The translations under genes were made by a program, and so were the position numbers. Positions 1 to 11,689 of a DNA stretch of 64,000 nt are shown in pieces (positions within the stretch are counted from its first letter, which is position 1; every line of letters begins with the position of its first letter). This DNA comes from Mactromeris polynyma (taxonomy: Eukaryota; Mollusca; Bivalvia; Venerida; Mactridae), in NCBI GenBank assembly GCA_032209605.1, contig JASFXZ010000001.1, forward strand, positions 3,038,001 to 3,102,000. Direction: 5' to 3'. Below the pieces are notes generated by a model. It did not search any database, was not told the origin of the DNA, and worked only from the letters and a program-made list of their open reading frames with translations.

Positions 1-1132
1 TTCCTGAAGTACTTCTATAGACAACAGCCCTAGAACTAACACAGTTACATTAGCAAACAAATGCCCTTTTTACAATTGAGAAACACTCAGGTAAATATGC
101 AGCATGATTACAGCCAGTAAGCTAGACCGATGGTTAACTTACAGACAAAGTCAAACAACCACCAAACACATTATAAGGTTGTATGGAGAAACTGCATTAG
201 AAACCAATGTCTTCACACCCTTAAATGGCCACAAAAACTCTAGTGCAATTCAATCCTGGAGAGTTAACAAGTAACACCCCGAATGTCATCAATTTTTAAC
301 ATCCTGTTTGTGGCCAAAAAAAATTTTCATCAAAGAAATACGAACTTTGCTAAACAAATAACAAGGTGTAAAATTCTTCAAATGCTTGTAAGGATGGAAG
401 GAATATTCCTGGAAATTATGAGGAGTGTAACAATCAGGGAGAAGCTTACAGTGACAATCAAAGGAAGTCTGTATACACATTATGTCTCTTAGCAACCATT
501 ATCAACAATCTTGTAAGTCCTGATTTCTCAATGATTATTGAAGATTAAATTTCTAAAATGAGAACTTCAAAAGATTGTGTAATGGTAAACAGATTCTTAA
601 CACAAACAAAACATGCTGGTCTTATTGGAAGGCAAACTAGTGCAACATCTGAGGGTATTTAGAGCTGAAAACTCATTGACAATGAGATAACTTTAATTAC
701 CGGTATGCTGGAAAATAAACCAGAAATTTCTTATTCTGGTATAGAAAGCTACTGCGTCTATTTGAATCAAATTTTAGATTTTAGTCAATGTCAAAAGAGG
801 GATTTTAGTCAACATAGTTCAAGCATAGACAGACAAAAAGACAATATTCCAATTTTTGGCATTTCTATTTGAAATATGGCACAAAGTATTCATATAACTG
901 ACTGCTCAAAACAAATGTTGGCCATCTATTGATCACCTGAATCAAAGTGTATTTATAAACTGTGGCTTACACAGAAAACTTCTATTATGAGCCCTATGGA
1001 AATTGCCGAAGCGTGATTTGAATGACCACGGTAAGTGCATTAAAGTGGTTATTGCCTCGGTCAATAATGATTTTTTCGGTGCATATCACTTCATATACAA
1101 CATCTAAAACGTTCATAATTGTATATTATTAC
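1..1132. other. intron of dystrobrevin, nothing else recognised
   Basis: This AT-rich stretch follows the donor of dystrobrevin exon 4. I looked on the minus strand for the next conserved exon (the GKI-VFAVKMALATLC region) and did not see it. Short open frames at 283-495 and 1022-1231 have no recognisable motif and no exon-like borders. Confidence 0.6.
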
Positions 1133-4100
1133 CCATCATATGCACTGATAAGCCAGTTTAACAGCATATTGACACACAGTTTAATATCCACTTGTCTGGT
1201 AACAGGTACTCGTTTATTCAGCTGCATATAGATGCTGGTGAGGATAGCTTCCACCCGGGATGCATTCAACTCTGTGTCAGACTCTAGTGTGTTCAGTCCA
1301 TTCTCTCGGAAACATTCTATAATGTTCCATATATCAACCATATCCACTGAAAATATCCATACAATACATATATATATCTGCAAGGCCAAAACAACAATAC
1401 TTTTCTGTTTCCTGTCATCCAACCTACTGTAATAATTTACCTTGAGTGAAGATTTTTTGAGGCTAAACATCATTAAAGTCAGATCTAGTATTCTCTTTCC
1501 TTACATAAACGTATGAAACAACACGCAAAAACATGAAATCGCTATCTATTTACCCAACTGTTTTCTATCATTATCGGGAAACATACATACATTTTTTATT
1601 AACCTAATGCTTTATATCAAATATCATGATATACTACAAGGTATATACATGTACATCGTATTTTTATTGCATTGCCGATCGAGCCATCACATCATCTTGA
1701 ATTAGACAGTAAGTCTTGTTTTCAGATTTTCAAACAGATATTGCATTTATTCAATTAAAGACACTCAAGGTGTATGTAATTTAATTAGACAATTAAAATA
1801 CCTATCAACAGGCCATTATATGTACTTAGCAAAAAGTCATAAAAAGTAAGACTAGATACACCAGATACATACAGTTAGTTTTCTTCTGTATATAACGCAG
1901 TTTGCAGGCAGTTCTGTATGTTGCAAATCTGATCACATCGAAGTTCTGTGCCCCTGCAAGATAAATACCAAATATAGTGATAATGTACACCATATTTTAA
2001 CACCTTTACAAAATCTACATGAATCACAGGTTGATAACATATATCTTCAGCAACATCATTATAGGCAATGTGTTCCTCTCATCGGGATCAAACACACATT
2101 GAAGCTATGGTCAGTTATAATTATGCTCAAATGGATTGAGCCAGGTAAGACTACTATCAACGAATTTGAAACATTTAGGAGGATAGTTGAGATTAATGAC
2201 ACATCTAATGCATTTGTAAGTCTTCAACCGAATATTACATCAATAAGAATCATACAATACATTAAAAATGGTGGATTCAAAATGATACTTTCACTCTGAA
2301 TCAATGCAGATAACTAAAATTAAATCTCTTTACACAAAATAAATTATAAGAAATTACTGTCAATCTCAAACTACAATGCAATGCAACAATTACTCATACA
2401 GACGATTGTTTCTGTACAATGCTGCAGGGGAATGCAGAAAGAACATACTCATTGATTAATAAGCATCTGGTGATCATGATTCACACTTACTCATGTCTGT
2501 AATAAGCTGCCTATTTCCAATAAGCTTCTGCTGTGTAGGACTCATGTCTTCCAGTCCAGAATCCACCCCACCATCCTTGACAAACCCTGGTGGTAAATTA
2601 TAACCATTAGTAATCATTAAAAATATGGTAGAGATTTAAAAAAAACTGCAAGAATATTCTGTAGGCAGATAAAATAAATCAGTATATTACTGTATTGATA
2701 CTCAAGTATAAATTCTTGAGATAATTTGCAGCAAAAAAACAGGAATTAAATTAATATAACAAAAACATAATACTCCCAAGTAACACATTAGGACCCACAA
2801 TCTATTTTGCAATTTTGTTGTAAGAATCTGATTTCAGAAATGTTACACCAAGGTTAGTCTGAATCGAATTATGTTTTCTTGTCAGACATATACCATTCAT
2901 AGTAGCACTATAATCCTTATATAGTGTGATACAATACCATAGATATAAAGAGGTAGAGCTAAATCAAGTCCAAGGATAATTTAAAAGAAAAAGTACAAAG
3001 TTTACTATCATAATAACTTTTTATAACATGGTATTAATAGGAAATAAAAGAACCTAGAATATTGTAGAAACTCTGTTAGTATAAAATTATGTCCGCACTA
3101 ACCATAATGAAAATGATGAACAGTCCACACATCAAACACATTTCATTTAATATAAATATCAAAATGGAGAAAAATCACAAATTATTTTCAAAATTACATA
3201 GAAGGATTAAATACAATTATTATCAAATACAATGCAGTTGAAAACATCTACAAATCAAACCAACATACCTAGTCTATCTGATTACACAAAATAAAAAAAT
3301 TATCCATGTTAAGATACAGTAAATAATTACAAATACAAAAATACATACAAATTCTTTCAAGTTTAGATTTATGAGATTTCTAGCTGCCTTGAAGTATTTT
3401 ACCTGGGATTAAATGGAATCACTCCCAGAGATTACTGTGATTTTCGGTGCCCAGATTCGCAATGGTAAGAATTGAAAATAGCATTAATACAAGAGGACAT
3501 GCAATAAGTCTACAAAGTCAGGTGCGACCATAGATGTATAGATATGCTAATATTAAGAGGCAAACTGTATTTTACAAAGCTCAGTGTAAGTCTAATGGGA
3601 CCTTAGTGGCGGAAGTTTTGTTTGAATTTTTTTTTTATTCATTTTGCTGATAAATCATATGCAGGGTATTTGTGTGAAGATGCGCCAGCAATTGGCACGC
3701 AGCCCAATCAGGACGTCCAGGGACATCCACTCATTGTTCGTGACCAAACAAACCTCGGTCAGCATTAAGGAATACAGTATTTTGGAACAGAAAATGTTGG
3801 CAAGTATTTCATGTGTTATGCTTTGATTATCATATTTGTGGAAAATGTCAGAAGTTTAACAATTATTGGTAAAAATCAATTAAGATCATAATTAAGCACA
3901 TCCTTTCACGCAAGTTTCTGTGTGAGAGAAACACTTTGATGTTACTGAGTACTAGGCTATAAAGATTTATCGTTTTCACACTAAAACATCAGATAATTTT
4001 AATATACAAGGCAAACACAGTACAAGTTATTTTGAGATCTTGTTACACAGGAGAATATTAACATCAGAGGAGATATTTCCATTCAAGATAATAATAAGTC

Positions 4101-4316
4101 AAGTTGCTGACTAAACTATATTAAACATATTTTTTAAAATAAATTTAGTCCAATTTTGCTTTATCAAAATTATCTAATTTCAAAAATAGTTTCTTGTGAC
4201 ACTTTATGTCAAACTGAAATGACACACATTGCATTATCATTTATCAGTACAAATATCAGTACATGTATTTGAATAACCTTGTAACACAACAAAGGCTAGA
4301 TTGGTATCCCATAGGT

Positions 4317-4353
<37 letters not shown>

Positions 4354-6932
4354 GTATATACAACACTGATATTCTGATTTAAAGTTTAATAAACATTTAT
4401 AACCCAATGTTTTTTTTCTATTTATTCAACCAGCAGAAAATGGCGAAAAATATACATTATTACATTTAGTAGTTTGAAGACCTAAAATTACTTTCATATC
4501 TTTAACATTTTAAACAGCGATTTGATTACTAATAAAAAAATTGATATTTCTCATTAATATCATAATTATGCTACTTTGATGACTTTCTGAACTACCCCCA
4601 TATCTATTGTCTTTTTTGACGGCCCTGACTTATTATATCGGTCAACCATCACCTCATACATAAGTACTTTCAATTGATGAACTAAACTGTTACATCTATT
4701 TAGTAATCAAACTCGATCAATAATGAATCAATATTTTATTTTGAAACAGTTAAATCACAACAAAGAATCAGTAAATTTACAATTATATATATATAAAGTA
4801 ACAATTGTGACATTCCAGTGAGCTTTGAATGAAAAAAAACACAATGTAAAATATTCGCCACAACAACATATAGTTAAAAATATAGTGGTATTTGTGTACA
4901 TTATTATAAGCAAGTCAGCTTTGATGTCCACACAGAGTAATTGTGTTTATAATGTCCATTCATGAATAGACTTGCTCATATTAAATGTGTTTGATCGAGT
5001 GGCTTTTATACTATATATCAACATCTTTATGACTGTATAATATACTGGGTCTGTAACTGCTATTTGTTCTTGAGCAAAATTCAGAGGAGGTATATTATTA
5101 CAGACAAAAAGATTCAAAGGCCACACTCTTCGTAGGGGGATGGGGGTTGCAGCCCTTGGTAGGGGGATGGGGGTTGCAGCCCTTGGTAGGGGAATTTCAA
5201 CATTTTTCTGGTCAAGGTCAAACCAGTGTAGTCATAATCCTCATATAGTTGCATGCATCAGTAAACAAAACATGCTCCGAGGGTGGAAATTGAATCACAT
5301 GGGGGAAAAGATACCATTTTTAGAGGAGAATGGGGCTGAACATCGGCCCCAGTAATAGATGATCAAGGGTCCTGCAAAATGTTGCTTAAATTTATACAAT
5401 AACAACTTCAAATTTGACTTAAGAAAAGTAAAAGAATCAGATAAGCAGTATTATGATGTCATCTGGTTACCTGACCTACTCACAGTCTAGACCAAATATG
5501 GCATTAAACGTTGATGATGAAAAAATATGCTTCAATTTTGACCTTTGGTACACTCAGTAGACAAACAGAATCAACACAGAGTAGTTATTAACTTCATCTT
5601 CATGTCAGGCATAGAGAGTTGCAAGAATGTTACAGACCAAGTTCAGGGAACATCCATCCAATTGTTGTTGAGAATTACTTTGTTAAAAGTTTTACTACTA
5701 TTAACTCTTAAGTGACCTCAGTGTGCAGAGGAGCAAAACCATTTGAACAAACTTGGAGAAGTGCATACCAGGCTGCAGTCACCAAGTTTGATGAACATCC
5801 ATCAACCAGTTCAAGAAATGTTGTCAAAAGATTTTTCTATAATTAATGCTTCAGGGAGTCCCAGTTGTGTTCTGTGACAAAAATGCAAACAAAAAGTCAA
5901 AGTGATGCTGGGAATATATTTGTTCATTTTAGGTGTGTTATGTTTCCCCTCAATGGTAATATTTGGATAAGTATATACTGCCCCCAACATACATTCATTA
6001 TGAACAATCTGATCTGCAAAAAGTGAGTTAAAACCTGACTCTACAGGTTTGGTGTGGTCTTCAATTATAGGGTGGTTCAACACATGACTTTTTGTTTACT
6101 ACGTGGCATGAAAAGCTGGCGGCATATCACAAAACGGTACATATTTTGGCAGTTTTTGATTGTTAGAAACAGTTTTTAATAGCCTAAAACCTGGTCATCC
6201 AAATCTAGTTTTTGTTTGTTAGAAATAGTTTTTAATAGCCTAAAACGTACCACAAAAAAATCAGTGAACATTTTGCCTCACTTAAATTTTGTGGCATGCA
6301 TTCCAGCAAATCTACAGAGATCTATGTGTCAATATGGGCATCGATGCAACCAGATTTGGATGACCAGGTTTAAGGCTATTAAAAACTATTTCTAACTGAC
6401 ATTTTAAAACTGCCAAAATACGTACTGTTTTGTGATCCGCCGCAAGCTTTTCGTGCAGCACAAAGAGTCACATGTTCAACCACCCCGAGTTACAACAGTT
6501 GTTCTTCTTACTGCAGGTGCTCTTGAAACCACCTTTCTGTGTTTACGCAATAAACAGTAACAAGAAACTTACGCAGACAACATGCTGAATAAAAATGACG
6601 TTCATCATGCCACCACGACCATATATAGCATAATTAACACTCAGTACAAAACTAACTGAAAGACGCTGTACTAGAATAATGCAACAAAAAATATCAGATA
6701 AATTTGAACCAAAAATAAACAACGAACTTATAGAAATATAACAACAACATTTATCAGAACAAAAAAGAATAAAACCTCTCATATATAATATTGAAAGTAT
6801 CAGAATATCACAACACAGATATGTAATATCACAAAAACACATGGTACCTTTTTCTTGAAGCTCTCGGTTAATATTGTGAATAACATGAGCAAATTTCTGC
6901 TGATTTTGTGCTAAATTTTCTGTATTATACAT
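1..6932 (-). CDS. DTN: dystrobrevin gene, 5' part (4 coding exons, continues beyond left edge)
   Basis: Cytoplasmic member of the dystrophin-associated complex; in animals dystrobrevin binds dystrophin and syntrophins. Coding exons on the minus strand are 6932-6848, 2586-2491, 1953-1873 and 1346-1133. Every junction is in phase: G|GG, A|GG and T|TG split codons. About 158 residues are encoded here. Residues 60-158 follow the family: [46 protein letters not shown], then LLNWL. These are the signature stretches of dystrobrevin rather than of dystrophin, whose matching region reads differently (TAMKLRRLQKA). The N-terminal 28 residues are not conserved to my eye. The second EF-hand region, ZZ finger and coiled coils must lie left of base 1; I found no further exon in 1-1132. 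Introns: 6847-2587 (holds a foldback element, (TA)n and a minisatellite), 2490-1954, 1872-1347. No promoter could be defined, and a non-coding 5' exon may lie above 6932. DTN is used as a generic symbol because the alpha/beta split is vertebrate-specific. Confidence 0.92.
1133..1346 (-). CDS. DTN: dystrobrevin coding exon 4 (EF-hand-like region 1)
   Basis: Acceptor ATATTTTCAG and donor GTAATA bracket 214 bp. It encodes [20 protein letters not shown], then [20 protein letters not shown], and ends [10 protein letters not shown]. This is the first EF-hand-like helical segment shared by dystrophin and dystrobrevin, and [10 protein letters not shown] is a dystrobrevin hallmark. The exon ends in phase 2 (GG), so it continues in an exon left of the window. 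Confidence 0.95.
1873..1953 (-). CDS. DTN: dystrobrevin coding exon 3
   Basis: Acceptor TTGCAG and donor GTATGT bracket 81 bp. The exon encodes [19 protein letters not shown] and then YIQKKTN, nearly identical to the start of the EF-hand region in fly and human dystrobrevin. It is too short to appear in a simple long-ORF scan. The final base T joins TG of exon 4 as a leucine codon. Confidence 0.93.
2491..2586 (-). CDS. DTN: dystrobrevin coding exon 2
   Basis: It is preceded by a pyrimidine-containing acceptor ending ACCACCAG and followed by donor GTAAGTG. It encodes [14 protein letters not shown], then [17 protein letters not shown], and leaves one base (A) that completes Arg with the next exon. 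The [14 protein letters not shown] junction lines up with RRQLFAEMRAQDLD of vertebrate dystrobrevin. The exon is 96 bp and has no stop in frame. Confidence 0.85.
4319..4351. repeat. (TA)n microsatellite
   Basis: About 15 uninterrupted TA units followed by an imperfect GTACGTATATA tail, inside dystrobrevin intron 1. Confidence 0.95.
5133..5193. repeat. 27-bp G-rich minisatellite, about 2.2 copies
   Basis: The unit AGGGGGATGGGGGTTGCAGC plus CCTTGGT is repeated in tandem. The open frame across it (repeating MGVAALGRG) is a by-product of the repeat and not a gene. Confidence 0.85.
5282..5380 (+). repeat. dispersed repeat, related to 12990-13095
   Basis: This stretch (GAAATTGAA...CATGGGGGAAAAGATACCAT...ATGGGGC...CAAGGGTCCTG) has a diverged second copy in the same orientation near 12990-13095. 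Neither has an open frame or visible ends, so the element class is unknown. Confidence 0.55.
6070..6485. mobile_element. foldback/MITE-like element with ~140-bp inverted arms
   Basis: The left arm starts GGGTGGTTCAACACATGACT, and the right arm read on the minus strand starts GGGTGGTTGAACATGTGACT. Both continue with matching blocks: TCACAAAAC, TATTTTGGCAGTTTT, GTTTTTAATAGCC and CCTGGTCATCCAAATCT. An internal ~35-bp block (TTGTTAGAAA-AGTTTTTAATAGCC) is duplicated in the left half. There is no transposase frame. A target duplication is not evident, so the superfamily is left open. It sits in dystrobrevin intron 1. Confidence 0.85.
6848..6932 (-). CDS. DTN: dystrobrevin coding exon 1 (N-terminus)
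   Basis: ATG at 6932 opens 28 codons plus one base, ending GAAAAAG before a weak donor, GTACCA. The single base G joins GG at the start of the next exon to make a glycine codon. The peptide is Asn/Gln rich ([21 protein letters not shown]) and is not obviously conserved. It is assigned by position, strand and phase match only, so it is the least certain exon of the gene. Confidence 0.62.
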
Positions 6933-9900
6933 GGTAACAACAAAAATGTTTTTTCTTCAATAACTTCATACAAAAATTCCCTCAGACAATAGACTTATTC
7001 GTCCGAATTAATTTCTACCAAGTCAAGACTGTGTCCGCCAGCAATAATAGAAAAAATGTTTCATTACCATACATCAATATTTATCCACAAATTACACAAT
7101 TATCATCTCGAGAGTTGTGTGTTACATTGTGAAATCTAAAATCAGAGAAAATTATAGTCTGGGAAGTTTGCTAATCGGGTGATATATGACAGTAACAATG
7201 TTAGGACTTCTATGTAAGGCAGAGAATGCTAAAGTAAAAATATTTGTCAACCATTCTTTCCTATTTTAAAATAAAAATGGGAGATAAAAGTTAAGCAACT
7301 GAAGGAATTTAGAGATCCCGGGAAAAGATAAGCCAATTATTTAATAGAAGGAAAATATTAAACTTAAAAACTTATTGAATGACAAATAATACAAAAACTG
7401 ATTGCCATGATACATGTATACACATTCAAGGTCAGGCGTTTAACTATTAAACGAACCTATGCATAAATGAATATTATACACTGGATGTCAATTTAAGATA
7501 ATGGTCGAAAGCAGATGGGTGATTATAGTGATGCATGTCAAATGAATTCCAAAATTTGAACCCAAAGAAAAGATTTGCAAACGATGATCATGGTACAAGT
7601 AACAACAAGAGTCAATAAAAGAAAATGAACTTATATTGGTCACTTTGTCACTTTGTTCAGTTTTTCTGAACAAATCAATTGTCCTGCAAGTAATTGAAAG
7701 ATATAGATTTCAGGACTTGAGTTCACACTCACTGACGGCCAATAAATGCAAATGCAATGAGATTTCATGGTACAATAATACAATTGATGAGTACTTGATT
7801 ATTTTGTACCAAGACAGAGATGTCCATTCAATGAACTCTTCACTTCGATGATGTTTGATTGATTTAATTGTGAATTGTCTTGGGTGTAGGATCTATAAAT
7901 GCACAATGACAAGTCACTGACACTAATAGTAGATTTGGTGATGGTAGGTGATTCCTAGAAAGTCACAGATAGAATGCTAGCGAGGAATGACAAAGCTAAG
8001 TAACAAAGTTACTGTGCAATTATAATGACTACACAGAAATTGTTGTCAGAGTTTTATGCCACATGTCAACATTATCTTAGTTAAGTATGGTGGTCCATCA
8101 ACCTAATCAGTGTTGAGGACAGTGGACCAGTACAACCTATTCATCAGAAATCAACCAACTTCCTCACATAAAACAGAGGTGGGGACAATTGACTCACAGT
8201 GCATGTATTATCAGTCTAGCCATACTGCCAAAGACAAACACAGACATTTACTCTCAGTGCGAACCTACAAATTTCAGATTGGCAGATCCAGCTTTAACAC
8301 GGCAATTTATAATGGGCTCACACAGGAAGGTTAAAACAGTACACAAAATGTCCCCTATGAGGAATTCAAGAAATGTTCATAAATTGTTCTTGAACAGTTC
8401 TTGAATAGTTTTTGAACAACAAATGGCCACTCAAGAACTCCTTAGTTCAAGAATAGTTCTTAAGTCATAAACTCATACAAAATCTATTACACTTTTATGG
8501 ACAACAAGTCAAATGACCTGTAAATTAATGACTAAATTGTCGATGAGCAAATTTTCCAATGGAGAAAATATTAATATTGATATGTTTTACAATTGTACAT
8601 GTATTCAGAAAACAACATGTTAACCACTCATTTTATAACTCCTTCTCTGAACGCATGTTTAGCTTATTGTATATGGTAATACATTGTATTCAATATATTC
8701 CACAAAACATCACATTTGTCTACAAGAATCAAACAATACAGATATTATCAGAAGTCGTAATGCAATACATCTTATGGAATTTCACTAACCATCATAATTT
8801 GTCTGTACTGACAGACTCTTACAGTGTACTTATTACAAAGTTTATAACGCTTGCTTCATCCACGGCAATTTCACACAACACATCTGTCTGCATTGACCCA
8901 AACAAAATACTTTCAGCCCAGCAATATGCATGTATCTCTTCACTGTTAGAATTATTTTGACATAATCTGACTACAGATCCTTAGCTCAGTATCAATTCTG
9001 ACAAATGCTTTATGAATTATTAAACCATGATTCCCACTCAGCAAGAAAGCTGTTTATGACAGCTTATCAAATTCACATAGATTCAGATAACATGCCGCCC
9101 ATGCATAGAGCTTGGAACAAGATGGCTGTAAATGTCTTATTTGATCATATATAGATAGCACAATGTTACTGTAAGTGGTTCCCAATGGTGCTTTATAAAG
9201 TCGGAGTTCAAACCTATATCTGTCATGAACATGGAATACAATGGACAGATCAATTATAACACATAAAAGAAAATATATTATAAAAGATTATTGAAAATTT
9301 GCTACTGTTGTATGGTATATGAACATGTTGGGGGGGATATAGAGCATTTACACAATTACATTTGTCTGCCTCCGCCTATACATGGCATTATTGGCAGGTA
9401 TTATGTGGATAATGTTGTCATAAACACCTTTCTTTTCCATACCATTAATTGTTTAATGTTTTTGTTTTGTTTCAATACATGCAAGTACTAACTGGTGAGT
9501 GCACAGTCAGTACAACATCGATTGGCAGCTTTGTATTGAAGTTTTGAAAACAATTTGGATTGCTCAATCATTTAAATATGTTTTTTTGTTTTTGTTAGAG
9601 TTTAAAACGGAAAATTCTAGACTTATAACAATAATCCATTTTCAGATAGTTTAAGTTGTTACAGGGAATGCCACATACACAAGACAATGCCTCCCCACAC
9701 AGACCCCTGTGAAAACAACAGTCTACAAGGGTTAACATGAATGGGAATAAGAGTACAAGGAATGGTATGGTCAACCATAAAAAACAGCGGAGTAGAATTT
9801 AGGGGACAAAAAGGGGTATAAAGTTTCATGGGTGGAATACATCTCGGAACAAGTGAAGAAAAGCAGCAATTATAGCCATTATTATAGGCCGAAAGGGCTG

Positions 9901-11140
9901 AGTCTTTAACTCAGGTGATTATCAGAAAACAATAAACTGTAGATCACTTCTATGAATTAAATGGTTTTAGAAATATTTAACTTTGAATCATTTAAAATAT
10001 TACTTTCCACAGTTTGTGTCATTTCAAGGTGTTGCCATACAGTGACTGCAATGATGGAATCTCCATACGCTCAGCCAATTTATCAAGCCTGCTATTTAGG
10101 AAATATCACACACAGAGTTTTGTCAATGTTTTCACTCTTCTCACCATAAACAGAGCTGACACCTGATCCTAAAGGACTCTCTTGTTAACAAAAAATTAGT
10201 ATCATTACTTCATTTCTCAAAGAAGGGTTACATTTGAAATAACAAAAATAATGAACAGACTTGAGACATAACTCTAGGATTTCAAGTGAGGGCAGGAATT
10301 TTAATGGTACTTTGATAAGCACGAGTCACATGTGATGTTTAAATGTTGAGTTTTTTTTAATAGCCAGTCCGAACCCCCCTAAATCTGCCCAATAATTATG
10401 TGTTTGTAATGAAATGAAAAAAAAGTGGCATCCAAAATGGCAAGAATAAACATTGCTAATAAAATGGGAGTACTTCTTCATTATCGTAAATACCAGCCTC
10501 CCTGTAATGAGTTTACAGAACATGACCACTGACCATTCCTGCAATACAATATCCACTAGGGATATATATCAGACTGTACGTCTATTCAATTACTTGTCTG
10601 CCCAGCTGTCACAAATTCATTTCCAAGTCATAAGTTTGTAATGCAGAACCAATAAAATCCCCTACACAAGTCAAGAGATGTCTTTACTCAATTCAAACAA
10701 TCATATAATACAATTGTGATATTTATATGTACAATAGAACACAATTGTCAGTTTGTCTTAGCGCAAGCAGGAAGGATTTATTTTGTATACAGATGGGCAT
10801 ATCTGAAATAATTGTCTAGTCCATGTAGTTGGTTCATGATGATAAAACATTCTAGATAGTCACTGTGCACTAAAAACTCTGGACTAATCACAATAATTAC
10901 AGTCTATTAATCAAACCAATAACTGGGTTACAGAAGAGCTTGATGCCAAATTCACCTTAACAGTCAGTGTCCATTATTTTTGGTAAAGTACATTTGATAT
11001 AGTACATGGACTCTTAGTGCTATAATACGCGCATCTTGAGTTACTCAGTAAATTCACTGAAACACAAATGGTCAAATCTTAAATTTACACTTAATTATTA
11101 CTAAAATTAGAACATGGCACACAGTCCTCTTCAGCATACG
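6933..11140. other. intergenic, no gene recognised
   Basis: This AT-rich DNA lies upstream of the dystrobrevin start codon, so it should contain the promoter and perhaps non-coding 5' exons; I cannot locate them. Positions 8365-8465 are a run of AGTTCTTGAA/TTCAAGAA-type words. Short frames such as 8559-8960 lack recognisable motifs or splice context. Confidence 0.5.
9650..9712 (-). repeat. dispersed ~60-bp repeat, copy 1
   Basis: Read on the minus strand this contains TGTGTGGGGAGGCATTGTCT and TATGTGGCATTCCCTGTA. The same words occur on the plus strand at 50328-50388, so one repeat family has two inverted copies 40 kb apart. Confidence 0.75.
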
Positions 11141-11145
11141 CAGTA

Positions 11146-11312
11146 CAGTAAAAACTCAATAATAAGACCACCCTTGGGGCCATTGAAAACTGGGCTTAAT
11201 ATTGAGGTGGTCATTAAATATTAACATTGAGGTTGAACAAATATCAAAACAGTGAAAATGGACTTGAAAATAGTGTACTTAATTTTGAGGTGGTCTTATT
11301 ATTGAGGTCGTC
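11146..11312 (-). mobile_element. small MITE with pogo/Tigger-like ends, copy 1
   Basis: The ends are imperfect inverted repeats (CAGTAAAAACTCAATAATAA at left; GACCTCAATAATAAGACCAC read inward from the right). The interior matches the opposite-strand copy at 52738-52910: TTTTCAAGTCCATTTT, TGTTCAACCTC, and CAGTTTTCAA followed by CCCCAAGGGTGGTC. There is no coding capacity. Assignment to the Tc1/mariner-pogo group rests only on the CAGTAAAA-CTC end and is tentative. Confidence 0.75.
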
Positions 11313-11494
11313 TTAATCAAGTATTCTGGTTCATTTCAATACAGTATGTGACCCTTGTATAATTGTGTTGTCTTGTGTTCTACATCCCAGCAACAATATT
11401 CAGTTATACAGAGATGGTGTATTATATTAGCAGATACAATTCTCTGTGATACCATGCTGTAGAATCAAGATGAATGATTATATCACACCCAGTC

Positions 11495-11685
11495 ACGCTA
11501 GCCCAACACCTGGAGTCAGTGCGCCCAATTATACTTCCCTAATATTGCTGAGGTAGGCAAGGGGGCAATTAAGGACCATTTTTAATGACTTTCGCTACAT
11601 CCTAAGTCTAGGTTCGAACCCGTTTACTACTGCAGCATCGCCAATGCTCCGACACCGAGCCACTGGGGCAGACAAATGTAACATT
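11495..11685 (-). mobile_element. tRNA-derived SINE
   Basis: On the minus strand it starts with a tRNA-like head: box A around GTGGCTCGGTGTCGGAGC and box B GGGTTCGAACC, about 40 bases apart. The tRNA-unrelated body extends to about 11495. It lacks a foldable intact tRNA body, so it is called a SINE rather than a tRNA gene. Confidence 0.7.
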
Positions 11686-11689
11686 TTGA

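Noticed and set aside
6543..6847. Minus-strand frame continuing after dystrobrevin exon 1
   Set aside because: The downstream part (Cys/Ile/Phe rich) is read-through into intron 1 past the donor at 6847.
8559..8960. 133-codon plus-strand frame
   Set aside because: AT-rich with no domain, no conserved motif and no splice borders; probably chance.
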